This document shows, piece by piece, positions 18,481-26,374 of a stretch of DNA of 64,000 nucleotides. Source of the DNA: Candidimonas nitroreducens (GTDB lineage Bacteria > Pseudomonadota > Gammaproteobacteria > Burkholderiales > Burkholderiaceae_B); the NCBI RefSeq assembly GCF_002209565.1, contig NZ_NJIH01000009.1, forward strand, positions 294,853 through 358,852, given 5' to 3'. How positions within the stretch are numbered: the stretch's first letter is position 1; every line of letters starts with the position of its first letter. The position numbers and the translations under genes are program-made. The notes below the pieces were generated by a model. It searched no databases and was not told where the DNA came from. It saw only the letters and a list, made by a program, of their open reading frames with translations.

Positions 18481-18497
18481 GCCTGTGCCCCTACGGG

Positions 18498-19076
18498 TCA
18501 GAGGGAGATGCGCGCGCCGAGCAGCGCGATGAACTTGTTCAGCCACTCGCAATGGGCCGTCCATGCCGGAGCGGTCACGAACTGGCCGTCGACTATTGCT
18601 TCGGTCCATGCGAGTTCGACGTATTCGGCCTGGGCAAGCCTGACTTCGGGTGCGCATGCGGGATACGCCGAGATCCGTTTGCCGGCAATGACACCGGCGG
18701 CGCTCAATAACTGTGCGCCGTGGCAGACGGAGGCGATCGGCTTGCCGGCGTGGGCGAAGTCGCGGATGACTTCGAGTACTCTGGCGTTGAGCCGCAGGTA
18801 TTCGGGGGCCCGTCCGCCTGGCAGCAGCAGGGCGTCGTAGGCGGCCGCGTCGACATCCGAGAAGCTCGCGTTCAGGGTGAAATTGTGTCCGCGTTTCTCG
18901 CTGTAAGTTTGATCGCCCTCGAAATCGTGAATTGCCGTGCGGATCTGGTCGCCGGACTTCTTGTCGGGGGTGGCCACGTGGACGACATAGCCGAGCGCGC
19001 CCAGCGCTTGAACCGGCACCATCAGTTCGTAGTCTTCCACATAGTCGCCCGCCAGTACCAGGATCTTCTTGGACAT
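18498..19076 (-). CDS. DJ-1/PfpI-family protein
   Basis: 192 residues from the ATG at 19074-19076. The alternative ATG six bases upstream sits only two bases from the GGAG ribosome site, so the inner start fits better. The fold has the nucleophile elbow with Cys118-His119 in SVCHGAQLL and an [13 protein letters not shown] acid loop. Members are proteases, glyoxalase III/deglycases or chaperone-like proteins. The gene neighbours glyoxalase I, favouring a role with reactive aldehydes, though this is inference. Confidence 0.88.
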   Translation of the reverse strand: MSKKILVLAGDYVEDYELMVPVQALGALGYVVHVATPDKKSGDQIRTAIHDFEGDQTYSEKRGHNFTLNASFSDVDAAAYDALLLPGGRAPEYLRLNARVLEVIRDFAHAGKPIASVCHGAQLLSAAGVIAGKRISAYPACAPEVRLAQAEYVELAWTEAIVDGQFVTAPAWTAHCEWLNKFIALLGARISL

Positions 19077-19534
19077 GTTCATTTCTCCGTTCGATAATTG
19101 ATTGCCGGTCGTTGCATCGCTAGGCGGCCGGCGGCGTGAGCGGCGCCGATGCGCATTCGCCGCCGCTGCGGGGTAAAGGACATTGCAGCGACAGCCTTTG
19201 GGCAACAGGGATGTCCGGGCCGTCATTCGTCGGCGTCATGCTGCGGCGCGCAATGCCGTGGCCGCTTTCATCACGACGTTTCCACAAGTTTAAGTAGCTG
19301 ACTCGCCGGGCTGGTAATAACGGGTTAAAGCGGTTCCTAGGGCTTTCACTAGGCACTGCTTGCGCCAAATCTGCTTTAAAGATTCCTGCCGCCCGGCCGT
19401 TAAGTCAAAGGCGGAGCCAGGTCCGCCCTGTTTGGCTTCGTACGCAGCACCCCCTTCCGGTTCCCCTCACGTTCCGGAAGGGGCTTATTCCAAGGCGCGT
19501 GACCCACGCGCCTGCGAGTATTCCGGAAGAGGCC
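19077..19534. other. Divergent spacer with GC hairpin
   Basis: About 460 bases between the divergent DJ-1/PfpI and hemerythrin genes. No gene is convincing. A strong stem-loop lies at 19451-19483: CCCCTTCCGG, 13 bases, then CCGGAAGGGG. It sits some 50 bases upstream of the hemerythrin start, so it may end upstream transcription or shape that gene's leader. Confidence 0.45.
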
Positions 19535-19945
19535 ATGGATATAGCCAGATTCAAACTGCAGCACGTCGAGATCCTGGACAGCATCGCCAGGCTGCGCGAG
19601 CACGCGCGTGCCGGCATCGTCGAGCACGCGGCCGACATCGCCGGGCTGGTGGTGTCGATGAGTTCGATCATCAAGGTGCACCTGGCGGTGGAAGACCGCA
19701 TGCTGTACCCCGCGGTGCAGAAGCAGGCCGACCGCGCCTTGGCCGAAATGGGCCGGGCCTACCAGGAAGAAATGCAGAAGATCGCCGCGGCCTACATCGA
19801 TTTCTCGCGCCGCTGGAACACCGCCGCCCAGGTGGCGCGCGACCCCGAGCAGTTCCGCGCGCAGGCCAACACCGTGCTCAAGGCCGTGTACCAGCGCATG
19901 CAAAAAGAAAACCGCGAGTTCTACCCGGCGATCGAGGCGATGTAG
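19535..19945 (+). CDS. Hemerythrin-like HHE domain protein
   Basis: 136 residues from the ATG at 19535, with GGAAGAGG directly upstream. It is a four-helix bundle with the metal-binding pattern: His10 (LQHVEILDS), His49 and Glu53 in KVHLAVEDRMLYPAV, and a C-terminal KENREFYPAIE. Such proteins bind a di-iron centre and are linked to oxygen or nitric oxide sensing and iron repair. The gene stands alone; its 3' end faces the frameshifted XRE gene. Confidence 0.8.
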   Translation: MDIARFKLQHVEILDSIARLREHARAGIVEHAADIAGLVVSMSSIIKVHLAVEDRMLYPAVQKQADRALAEMGRAYQEEMQKIAAAYIDFSRRWNTAAQVARDPEQFRAQANTVLKAVYQRMQKENREFYPAIEAM

Positions 19946-19963
19946 GGCGGAGCGTGCGCCGGA

Positions 19964-20301
19964 TCAGGCGGCCACAGTGATGCCCGGCGTTTTTGTGCGG
20001 CGCGCCGGCTGCACGACGATTTTCACTTGTTGGTCGAGCGACACCAGCGCCTGCATCAGGCGCTCCAGAGAAATATTCTGCAGTTTGTAGCGGCGCACCT
20101 GGGAGACCTTGGGTTGGCTATGCCGGTGATTGCTGCCGTTTCCGCTTGGCTGAGGCCGCGCTGATCGATCAGTTGGTTGAGCTTGAGTGCAAGCGCGGCC
20201 TTCGCGGATAGCTCTTCGGCATCGTAAAAACCCAGATCCCGCAAGACATTATCGGTACCGCGAGGCTGGCCGACCAGAATGCTGCGCCCTACACCATGCA
20301 C
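19964..20301 (-). pseudogene. XRE/HigA-type helix-turn-helix gene broken by a single-base frameshift
   Basis: Two reading frames together encode one XRE protein. The 5' frame gives GTDNVLRDLGFYDAEEL and a HTH with GLSQAETAAITGIANP. The continuation VSQVRRYKLQNISLERL and a tail LVSLDQQVKIVVQPARR lies in the next frame, ending at 19964-19966. One missing base near 20110 (in the AACCCAAGG stretch) explains the break. The intact family is a small antitoxin-like regulator. No toxin gene is next to it. The 5' end is uncertain: the likely GTG at 20299-20301 overlaps the end of the LysR gene upstream. A sequencing error would equally explain the frameshift. Confidence 0.65.
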
Positions 20302-21188
20302 TTGGCCATGTCTATCCCACGCAGGATATGCGCCGCGGTTTCGGTGAGTTGGCGTTCCTGGCCGTGGATGGGCGTGGCCAGCACCAGGTTGTTGCGGATG
20401 GCGGGGTCGTGGATGGTGGAGCAGGCCAGGGCGCGGTGCTGCGGGATGTCGTGCAGCGCGGAGCGCGGAATGATGGTGCATATACGGTCGTAGGCGACGG
20501 TTTGCACTGCCGTCTGCACCACATCGACTTCGGCGACGATTTGCAGTGCCACGTCCAGATCCGTGCAGGCGTCTTCGACCAGCATGCGTATGGAATTGGG
20601 CCGGCTGGGCAGCACCAGCGGATAGCGCCCCAGGTCGCGCGCCGCGATGCGCCGCGGCGGGGCCGGGCGCAGCGTGCGGGCGTAGGCGACGACCATGTCT
20701 TCGCGGTACAGGGTCTCGCACGATAGGGTGGCCGCCGGCAGCGGGTCGTACAGCAGTGCCAGATCGATGCGGCCCTTGATGAGCCAGCCGCGCATGTCGG
20801 CGCTCAGGCCTTCGGCGATGCTGATCGAAGAGCCGGGCGCCTGGGCGCGAAAGGCCTGCACGATCAAGGGTGTCAGGCGCCGTGCCACGCGCGGGGGCAG
20901 GCCCAGCCGCAGCTTGCCGCGGTCGGGCGAACGAAAATTGCGCAGATCCTGCCTGGCGTGCGCGGCCAGCCGCTGCAGCGCGCGGGCGTGGTTCAGGAAG
21001 CGCAGCCCGGCCTCGGTGGGTTCGACCCCGCGCCCCGTGCGGCGCAGCAGGTGCTGGCCCAATTCTTGTTCCAGCGCCTGCACCCGGCGGCTGACCGAAG
21101 GCTGCGACACTTCGAGGATGTCGACGGCCCGCGAAAAGCTCCGCTGTTCGCATACGACGATGAAATAGTCGATCTGTTTCAAGTCCAT
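20289..21188 (-). CDS. LysR-family regulator
   Basis: 299 residues with the HTH at the N-terminus (MDLKQIDYFIVVCEQRSFSRA, SQPSVSRRVQALEQELGQ) and the two-lobed effector domain. It is divergent from the amidohydrolase operon with only 104 bases between. That spacer contains a perfect LysR-type dyad GATAT-N11-ATATC at 21197-21217, close to its own start. It is therefore the likely regulator of cluster C and of itself. The sequence resembles regulators of aromatic-acid pathways, but no effector can be assigned. Confidence 0.87.
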   Translation of the reverse strand: MDLKQIDYFIVVCEQRSFSRAVDILEVSQPSVSRRVQALEQELGQHLLRRTGRGVEPTEAGLRFLNHARALQRLAAHARQDLRNFRSPDRGKLRLGLPPRVARRLTPLIVQAFRAQAPGSSISIAEGLSADMRGWLIKGRIDLALLYDPLPAATLSCETLYREDMVVAYARTLRPAPPRRIAARDLGRYPLVLPSRPNSIRMLVEDACTDLDVALQIVAEVDVVQTAVQTVAYDRICTIIPRSALHDIPQHRALACSTIHDPAIRNNLVLATPIHGQERQLTETAAHILRGIDMAKCMV

Positions 21189-21196
21189 ACCGAGAT

Positions 21197-21217
21197 GATA
21201 TACGTTTTCTGCATATC
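21197..21217. promoter_or_regulatory. LysR-type T-N11-A operator between LysR gene and cluster C
   Basis: GATAT at 21197-21201 and its exact reverse complement ATATC at 21213-21217 flank 11 bases. This matches the general LysR binding rule (T-N11-A inside a dyad). It lies 9 bases upstream of the LysR start and about 75 bases before the amidohydrolase start, as expected for autoregulation and activation of the divergent operon. Confidence 0.6.
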
Positions 21218-21292
21218 AGAAATCCTCTCCGCCTGCTTGCCGCGCCGGGCGCCGGCAGGGCATCATGACGCCGTTACGACTAGGGATTCGTC

Positions 21293-22171
21293 ATGGCCGA
21301 TTACGCTCCTCCACGCACCGATATTCAGGCGCCGCTGCGCGCGCTGCCGGCGCGATCCTGCGATGCGCATTGCCACATTTTCGGCCCCGCCGCAGTATTC
21401 CCGTATGCCGAGCCGCGGCCCTATACGCCGCCCGATGCGCCTTACGAAAAACTGCTGGCTATGCACGCCAAGCTGGGCCTGCAGCGCACCGTGCTGGTGC
21501 AGGCTGCCTGCCATGGCTATGACATGTCGGCGGTGCTGGCGGCCATCGCTTCCAGCCGCGGCCAGACCCGCGGGGTGGCGTTGTTGCCGCCGGGGGTACA
21601 AGACGACGAGGTCGCCCGCCTGCACCAGGGTGGCATACGCGGCGCGCGTTTCCATTACATGTCGCATCTGGACGGCACGCCGCGCGCCGAAGTCGAGCGC
21701 GTCGCAAGCCTGATCGCGCCGCACGGCTGGCATCTGTGCCTGCACGGCGACGAAGATTCCCTGGCGGGTGTGCTGCCCTGGTTCCTGCAACTGGGCGTGC
21801 CGATCGTGGTCGACCACATGGCGCGGGTGGCGGCCGACAAAGGCCTGGACAACCCCAATTTCCAGGCCTTGCTGGCCTTGAAGGGCCGGCCCGGCGCCTG
21901 GGTGAAGATTTCGGGCATAGACCGCGTTTCCAGCAGCGGCAAGCGGCCGTTCGCCGATGGCCGGCCTTATATCGCCGCGCTAATCGAGCACATGCCGGGG
22001 CAGCTGCTGTGGGGTACCGACTGGCCGCATCCGCGGGTGCACGGCGACATGCCGGACGACGGCGAGTCGATCAATACCTTGCTCGAACTCTGTCCGGACG
22101 AGGGCATCTTGGAACGCATCCTGGTGCGCAATCCCCAAGGGCTGTATGGCTTCGACGATCCTGAACAATGA
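21293..22171 (+). CDS. Amidohydrolase-superfamily protein (2-pyrone-4,6-dicarboxylate lactonase-like)
   Basis: 292 residues. The family motif CDAHCHIFGP is at the N-terminus; the later VVDHMARV and the C-terminal WGTDWPHP, with an aspartate, fit the LigI and gamma-resorcylate-type branch. LigI opens the pyrone ring in protocatechuate 4,5-cleavage. The downstream SDR, carboxymuconolactone-decarboxylase-like and Bug genes fit a hydrolytic step on a lactone or ring-derived acid. The exact substrate cannot be read from sequence. Its start is the first ATG after the LysR dyad. Confidence 0.83.
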   Translation: MADYAPPRTDIQAPLRALPARSCDAHCHIFGPAAVFPYAEPRPYTPPDAPYEKLLAMHAKLGLQRTVLVQAACHGYDMSAVLAAIASSRGQTRGVALLPPGVQDDEVARLHQGGIRGARFHYMSHLDGTPRAEVERVASLIAPHGWHLCLHGDEDSLAGVLPWFLQLGVPIVVDHMARVAADKGLDNPNFQALLALKGRPGAWVKISGIDRVSSSGKRPFADGRPYIAALIEHMPGQLLWGTDWPHPRVHGDMPDDGESINTLLELCPDEGILERILVRNPQGLYGFDDPEQ

Positions 22172-22204
22172 GAAGCACGCGAAACGGGAAGAATCGCGCG
22201 CAAG

Positions 22205-22225
22205 ACATATATGAAGCACATATAT
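22205..22225. repeat. Direct repeat ACATATAT in a cluster C gene gap
   Basis: ACATATAT occurs at 22205-22212 and again at 22218-22225, spaced 13 bases start to start, in an AT-rich pocket inside a GC-rich operon gap. The tandem CGGACACA (22270-22277, 22278-22285) follows. They may mark an internal promoter or regulator site before the gene at 22306; I see no better function. Confidence 0.3.
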
Positions 22226-22305
22226 AAATCGAACGTGTGCAGTCATGGCCGCGGGTACGCGTACTGGCACGGACACACGGACACAATACTGGCGGCGACA
22301 AGACC

Positions 22306-22902
22306 ATGAGCATCATGCCCGACACTCTGATCAAACTGGCGGGGCGGCACGCGCCGCAGGCCTTGCGCCTTGCGCTGGGCGCGGTGCTGAGCCCCGAACA
22401 GCTAGGCACGCTGGACGTGCTGCACGCCGATGGAGCCGAGCTGACCTATGCCTACCTGGGCCTGGCCGCAGACGCCGGCCGGGAATCGGCGAACCCCGAT
22501 ACCGCGGCGCAGCGCGACGCCGTGCTGCGTGCCTGCGTGGGTCTGTGCCCCCAGCCCGAATTGGTCGGCCTGCAGTGCACGCTGGATCTGCCCGGCCATT
22601 CCGCTGGCAATTGCGCCGAATGGCACTACATTGTAGAAACTGACGTGCGCCCGCAAGCCGAAGACGATTTCAACGCCTGGTACAACACGGAACACATGCC
22701 CGGCCTGGCGGCCGTGCCCGGCACCGCGTGGGCGCGGCGCTACCTGGGCACGGCCGCGCCGCGCCACTACGCCGCCTATGATCTGGCGTCGCGAGAGGCC
22801 TTTGGCTCCGAGCCCTGGGTCGCGGTACGGGCCACCGACTGGAGCAGCCGGGTCAGGCCGAATTTCTACAACACCCGGCGAACCATGTTCCGCAGGCCCT
22901 AA
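22306..22902 (+). CDS. Protein with EthD-like dimeric alpha-beta barrel C-terminus
   Basis: 198 residues from the ATG at 22306. The C-terminal 90 residues carry the pattern EDDFNAWYNTEHMPGLAAVPG, with tryptophan-tyrosine-asparagine and a later histidine, typical of the dimeric alpha-beta barrel (EthD/stress-response A/B barrel) group. The N-terminal half is alpha-helical and unmatched in memory. EthD-like proteins help ring-cleavage or decarboxylation steps, or simply bind small aromatic molecules. It sits between the lactonase-like and carboxymuconolactone-decarboxylase-like genes, 15 bases before the latter. A precise role is unknown. Confidence 0.65.
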   Translation: MSIMPDTLIKLAGRHAPQALRLALGAVLSPEQLGTLDVLHADGAELTYAYLGLAADAGRESANPDTAAQRDAVLRACVGLCPQPELVGLQCTLDLPGHSAGNCAEWHYIVETDVRPQAEDDFNAWYNTEHMPGLAAVPGTAWARRYLGTAAPRHYAAYDLASREAFGSEPWVAVRATDWSSRVRPNFYNTRRTMFRRP

Positions 22903-22917
22903 CCCAAAGGTGACGCA

Positions 22918-23517
22918 ATGTCCGAAGCCGACAACACCGGCCGCGGCCGCCACCCCAGGCTGCAGCCGCCGGCGCCCGAGCAGATGAACGAACACCAGCG
23001 CCGTGTGCATCAGGCCATCGTATCGGGGCCGCGCGGCCAGGTGCGCGGGCCCTTGGCCATCTGGCTGCATCGTCCCGGGTTGGCCGAGCAGGCCCAGGCC
23101 CTGGGCCGGTATTGCCGCTACGACTCCAGCCTGCCGCCGCGCCTGTCCGAACTGGCTATCCTGACTGTGGCGGCGTGCTGGCGCGCGGAGTTCGAATGGT
23201 GGGCTCACGAGCCCATCGCGCTGCAGGCGGGAATCAGTAAAGAGGCCGTCGGCGCATTGGCTGCGGGCGACGTACCGCCCCTGCGGCAGGCCGATGAGCG
23301 CATGGTGTACGAGTTCGTGCATACCTTGATAGAGCAGCGCTCGGTGCCGCAGCCTTTATATGAAAGTGCGCTGCAGACACTGGGCCGGGACGCGGTGGTG
23401 GATCTGGTCGGCTTGGCCGGCTATTACACGCTGGTGTCGATGACGCTGAATGTTTTCGAAGTCGAGCCGCAGGTCGCGGATCGCGTGCCAGTGTTTGGCG
23501 GCGCGGCCCAGGCTTGA
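22918..23517 (+). CDS. Carboxymuconolactone decarboxylase (AhpD-like) family protein
   Basis: 199 residues. It has the AhpD-fold stretch LPPRLSELAILTVAACWRAEFEWWAHEPIALQAGIS. The usual redox pair C-x-x-C of AhpD is replaced by EFEWWAHE, so a thiol peroxidase role is unlikely. Carboxymuconolactone decarboxylase-type members also keep a histidine but lack the cysteines. In this operon it more likely decarboxylates or isomerises a lactone acid. It begins 15 bases after the EthD-like gene. The start at 22918 is preceded by AAAGGTGACGCA. Confidence 0.8.
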   Translation: MSEADNTGRGRHPRLQPPAPEQMNEHQRRVHQAIVSGPRGQVRGPLAIWLHRPGLAEQAQALGRYCRYDSSLPPRLSELAILTVAACWRAEFEWWAHEPIALQAGISKEAVGALAAGDVPPLRQADERMVYEFVHTLIEQRSVPQPLYESALQTLGRDAVVDLVGLAGYYTLVSMTLNVFEVEPQVADRVPVFGGAAQA

Positions 23518-23549
23518 AGGCGCGGCAGAACCAAACGGGGGAAGATATC

Positions 23550-24350
23550 GTGGCGGGTCGATTGCAGGACAAGGTGGCGATTGTGACGGGGGCCGGCAGC
23601 GTCGGGCCGGGCTGGGGCAATGGCCGCGCCATTGCGTACCGTTTTGCCCAGGAAGGCGCGCGGGTGTTTGCCGTGGATCTGAATCCGCAGGCGCTAGAAG
23701 AGACAGTGCGGCGCGTGCGCGAGCTAGGCGGTGAAATCCGCACGCATATTGCCGACGTGACCTCCGATGCGGCGATCCAGAGCATGGTGCAGGCCTGCAT
23801 CCAGGCCTGGGGCCGGGTGGACGTGCTGGTCAATAATGTGGGCGGCTCGCGCAAGGGCGGGCCGGTGGCGCTTTCCGAAGCCGATTGGGACGCGCAGCTC
23901 GACTACAACCTGAAGAGCGTCTTCCTGGCGTGCAAGCATGTGCTGCCGCACATGCAAGAGCAGGGCGGGGGCGCCATCGTCAACATCGCGTCGACCTCGG
24001 GCATACGCTGGACGGGCTCCGCGCAGGTGGGCTATGCCAGTGCCAAGGCCGGCGTAATCCAGTTCACCCGCGTGGTGGCGGTGGAATACGCCCCCATGCG
24101 CATACGCTGCAATTGTGTGATCCCGGGCCAGCTCCATACGCCGATGGTCGAGGTCAGGCTGGCCGGGCAACGGGCGGGCGGCAATGTCGAGCAGTTGCTG
24201 GCGCAGCGCCAGTCGCGCATTCCGCTGCCTTTCATGGGCGATGGCATGGACACGGCCAATGCGGCCTTGTTTCTGGCCTCGGAGGAAGCAAGGTTCGTCA
24301 CCGGAACCGAGCTCAGAGTCGACGGCGGCATGAGCGCGCGCTGCGACTGA
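23550..24350 (+). CDS. Short-chain dehydrogenase/reductase
   Basis: 266 residues from a GTG start at 23550, chosen because GGGGGAAG lies at 23537 to 23544. A TTG ahead of it, at 23514, lacks a ribosome site and overlaps the upstream stop. The nucleotide motif VTGAGSVGPGWGNGRAIA and catalytic Ser-Tyr-Lys (NIASTSG, then GYASAKAG) are visible; the N-terminal FabG-like core is complete. It probably oxidises or reduces a hydroxy or keto acid in the cluster C pathway. It lies 32 bases after the previous gene and 44 bases before a Bug gene. Confidence 0.86.
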   Translation: MAGRLQDKVAIVTGAGSVGPGWGNGRAIAYRFAQEGARVFAVDLNPQALEETVRRVRELGGEIRTHIADVTSDAAIQSMVQACIQAWGRVDVLVNNVGGSRKGGPVALSEADWDAQLDYNLKSVFLACKHVLPHMQEQGGGAIVNIASTSGIRWTGSAQVGYASAKAGVIQFTRVVAVEYAPMRIRCNCVIPGQLHTPMVEVRLAGQRAGGNVEQLLAQRQSRIPLPFMGDGMDTANAALFLASEEARFVTGTELRVDGGMSARCD

Positions 24351-24394
24351 ATACAAACCGACAGACCCCGGCGCTAGCGGGGAAGGGAGACATC

Positions 24395-25369
24395 ATGACC
24401 AAGCTGTATAACGCATTGCTGCGCAAGATCGCGCTGGGCCTGTGCCTGGGCACAGCCGCGCTGGCCGCCCAGGCGGCTCCGCCCACCACCATCGTCGTGG
24501 CGTTCCCGCCGGGCGGCCCGGCCGACACGCTGGCGCGCGTGCTTGCCAAGGAGCTCGAGCCCAGCCTCGGCGCCACGGTCATCGTCGAGAACAAGCCCGG
24601 CGGCAACGGCGCCATCGCGGCCAACTTCGCCAAGCGCGCTGCGCCCGACGGCCGCACGCTGTTTCTCAGTTCGGCCGGCGCCATCGCCATCAACCCAACG
24701 CTGTACAAGCACCTGAGCTACGATCCGGCCAAGGATTTCCTGCCGATATCCCTGCTGATCTCCACGCCCGAGGTGCTGGTCGTGCCGGAGTCCAGCAAGG
24801 CTCATTCGGTCGAGCAATTCCTTGCCATGGCCAAGAGCAAGCCCGACGGCGTGACGCTTTCTTCCTCGGGCATAGGCAGCATGCCGCACATGGCGATTTC
24901 GCTGCTGCGCATTGCCACTGATGCGAAGATCTTGCACGTGCCCTACAAAGGCGCGGCGCCCGCCATACGCGATACCGTGGCTGGCCAGGTGGGCGGCTTT
25001 TTCGGCGACATCTCGGGCCTGCTGCCCTTCATTCACGACCACAAGCTGCGCGCCATCGGCATCGCCGCCGACAAGCGTTCGCCTCGGCTGCCCGAGGTGC
25101 CGACCTTCGATGAACTCGGCATCAAGCACGTGCACGCCAGCAACTGGTACGGCATCTTCGCGCCGGCCGGCACGTCCGCTGCCACTATCGCCACGCTGAA
25201 TAAGGCCATGGTCACGGCCATGAAGAGCCAGGCTGCGCGCCATTATGCCGATACCTCGGGCGTAGAGATCTCCACCGGCACACCGGCCCAGTTCCAGCAG
25301 CTGATCGACAACGACTCCAAGAAGTGGGGCGACCTCATCAAGGCCGAGCACATCACCGTCAACGAGTAA
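24395..25369 (+). CDS. Bug-family substrate-binding protein
   Basis: 324 residues with GAAGGGAGA ahead of the ATG at 24395. The signal peptide ends near AAQAAPPT. Mature landmarks are VAFPPGGPADTLARVLAKEL, the loop YDPAKDFLPISLLI, and HVPYKGAAPAIRDTVAGQV. It is the last gene of cluster C and its periplasmic receptor. No TctAB genes are near. Confidence 0.9.
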   Translation: MTKLYNALLRKIALGLCLGTAALAAQAAPPTTIVVAFPPGGPADTLARVLAKELEPSLGATVIVENKPGGNGAIAANFAKRAAPDGRTLFLSSAGAIAINPTLYKHLSYDPAKDFLPISLLISTPEVLVVPESSKAHSVEQFLAMAKSKPDGVTLSSSGIGSMPHMAISLLRIATDAKILHVPYKGAAPAIRDTVAGQVGGFFGDISGLLPFIHDHKLRAIGIAADKRSPRLPEVPTFDELGIKHVHASNWYGIFAPAGTSAATIATLNKAMVTAMKSQAARHYADTSGVEISTGTPAQFQQLIDNDSKKWGDLIKAEHITVNE

Positions 25370-25500
25370 GGCCAAGGCCCGGCACGCCGGCGCGGCGGCA
25401 CGGGCCATATTTCAAGGCACCTTGCCCGCGTCCTAAGCTGCCCGCGCGCCTGCATGCCACGTCATTTCCCCATCCGCCGGGCACCCGGCGGATAAAAATC
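25370..25500. other. Spacer with GC hairpin before the GntR gene
   Basis: A hairpin at 25472-25493, ATCCGCCGG, four bases, CCGGCGGAT, follows the Bug gene by about 100 bases. It may stop cluster C transcription, although no T tract follows; the next bases are A-rich. Confidence 0.45.
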
Positions 25501-25560
25501 GTATGCAATCCTGGAAAATTTCTGCTTAAATAGGCAAAATTTTTCCAGGATTGTATGCAA
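25501..25560. promoter_or_regulatory. Large inverted repeat covering the GntR gene's promoter and start codon
   Basis: CAATCCTGGAAAA at 25506-25518 is repeated as its exact reverse complement at 25541-25553, around an AT-rich centre. In addition GTATGCAA occurs directly at 25501-25508 and 25553-25560. The GntR start codon at 25555 lies inside this structure, with no Shine-Dalgarno sequence. This strongly suggests an autoregulatory operator and a transcript with a very short or no leader. Confidence 0.65.
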
Positions 25561-26295
25561 AACTCAGAAGCCTCCGCGCATTTGATGAGCCGTTCGGTGC
25601 ATGCCGCCTACGAGTTCATCACACGCGAAATCGAGGAAGGCCGCCTGCAGGCGGGCGGCTTCATCCGCGAGGAAACCATAGCCGAGCGCCTCGGCGTCAG
25701 CCGTACCCCGGTGCGCGAGGCGCTGCGCATACTGGCGGCCGAAGGCTGGCTGGAAATCAAGAAGAACCAGGGCGTGCGCGTCAACACCTGGAGCGCGCGG
25801 CATGTGCGCGAGATCTTCGACGCTCGCGTGTTGATCGAGCCTTATCTGGTGGGGCAGGCCGTGCCGCGCATCACGGCGCAAGACCTGGATGAGCTTGTCC
25901 GCCTGGCCGAAGACATGGCCGGCAACCGCGGCTCTGCGCCCGAGGCGGTGACGCGCCGCCAGGTCGCCAACGACCGCTTCCACATGCTGTTGACCGAGCG
26001 TTCCGACAACCAGGTGCTATGCGCCTCGCTGAATGCGATCAAAAAGATTCCGCTCATCAAGTGGACGTTCCGCGGCTATACCGAGCCAGAGCGCCTGCGC
26101 AGCAACGCGCAGCACTTCGACATGATAGAGGCGATCCGGGCCGGCGATGCGGAACTGGCGCAGGCCATCATGAAAAACCACATCCTGCATGGCAGGAGTT
26201 CGATGCTGGGGAATCTGGACAAGGAAAGCGCGCCGACGCCGAAGAAGCCGCGAGCGGCGCAGCCCCGGCGTGGGGCGACGGGCAAGCGTAGCTGA
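25555..26295 (+). CDS. GntR-family regulator (FCD ligand domain, FadR/VanR subgroup)
   Basis: 246 residues. The winged HTH is at about residues 12-75 (FIREETIAERLGVSRTPVREALRILAAEGWLEI). The C-terminal FCD helical domain follows, with the metal-ligand histidines expected in LTERSDNQ and MKNHILHG. It precedes the MFS transporter and lyase genes and is probably their repressor, responding to an organic acid. No usual ribosome site precedes the ATG; an inner ATG at 25588 is an alternative start with no better site. Confidence 0.88.
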   Translation: MQNSEASAHLMSRSVHAAYEFITREIEEGRLQAGGFIREETIAERLGVSRTPVREALRILAAEGWLEIKKNQGVRVNTWSARHVREIFDARVLIEPYLVGQAVPRITAQDLDELVRLAEDMAGNRGSAPEAVTRRQVANDRFHMLLTERSDNQVLCASLNAIKKIPLIKWTFRGYTEPERLRSNAQHFDMIEAIRAGDAELAQAIMKNHILHGRSSMLGNLDKESAPTPKKPRAAQPRRGATGKRS

Positions 26296-26374
26296 CACAA
26301 CACCTGGCCGATACGGAAATGCAACAGGCAGGTAGGCAACCGGCGTACACCAGCAAATACACAGGAGGATGACA

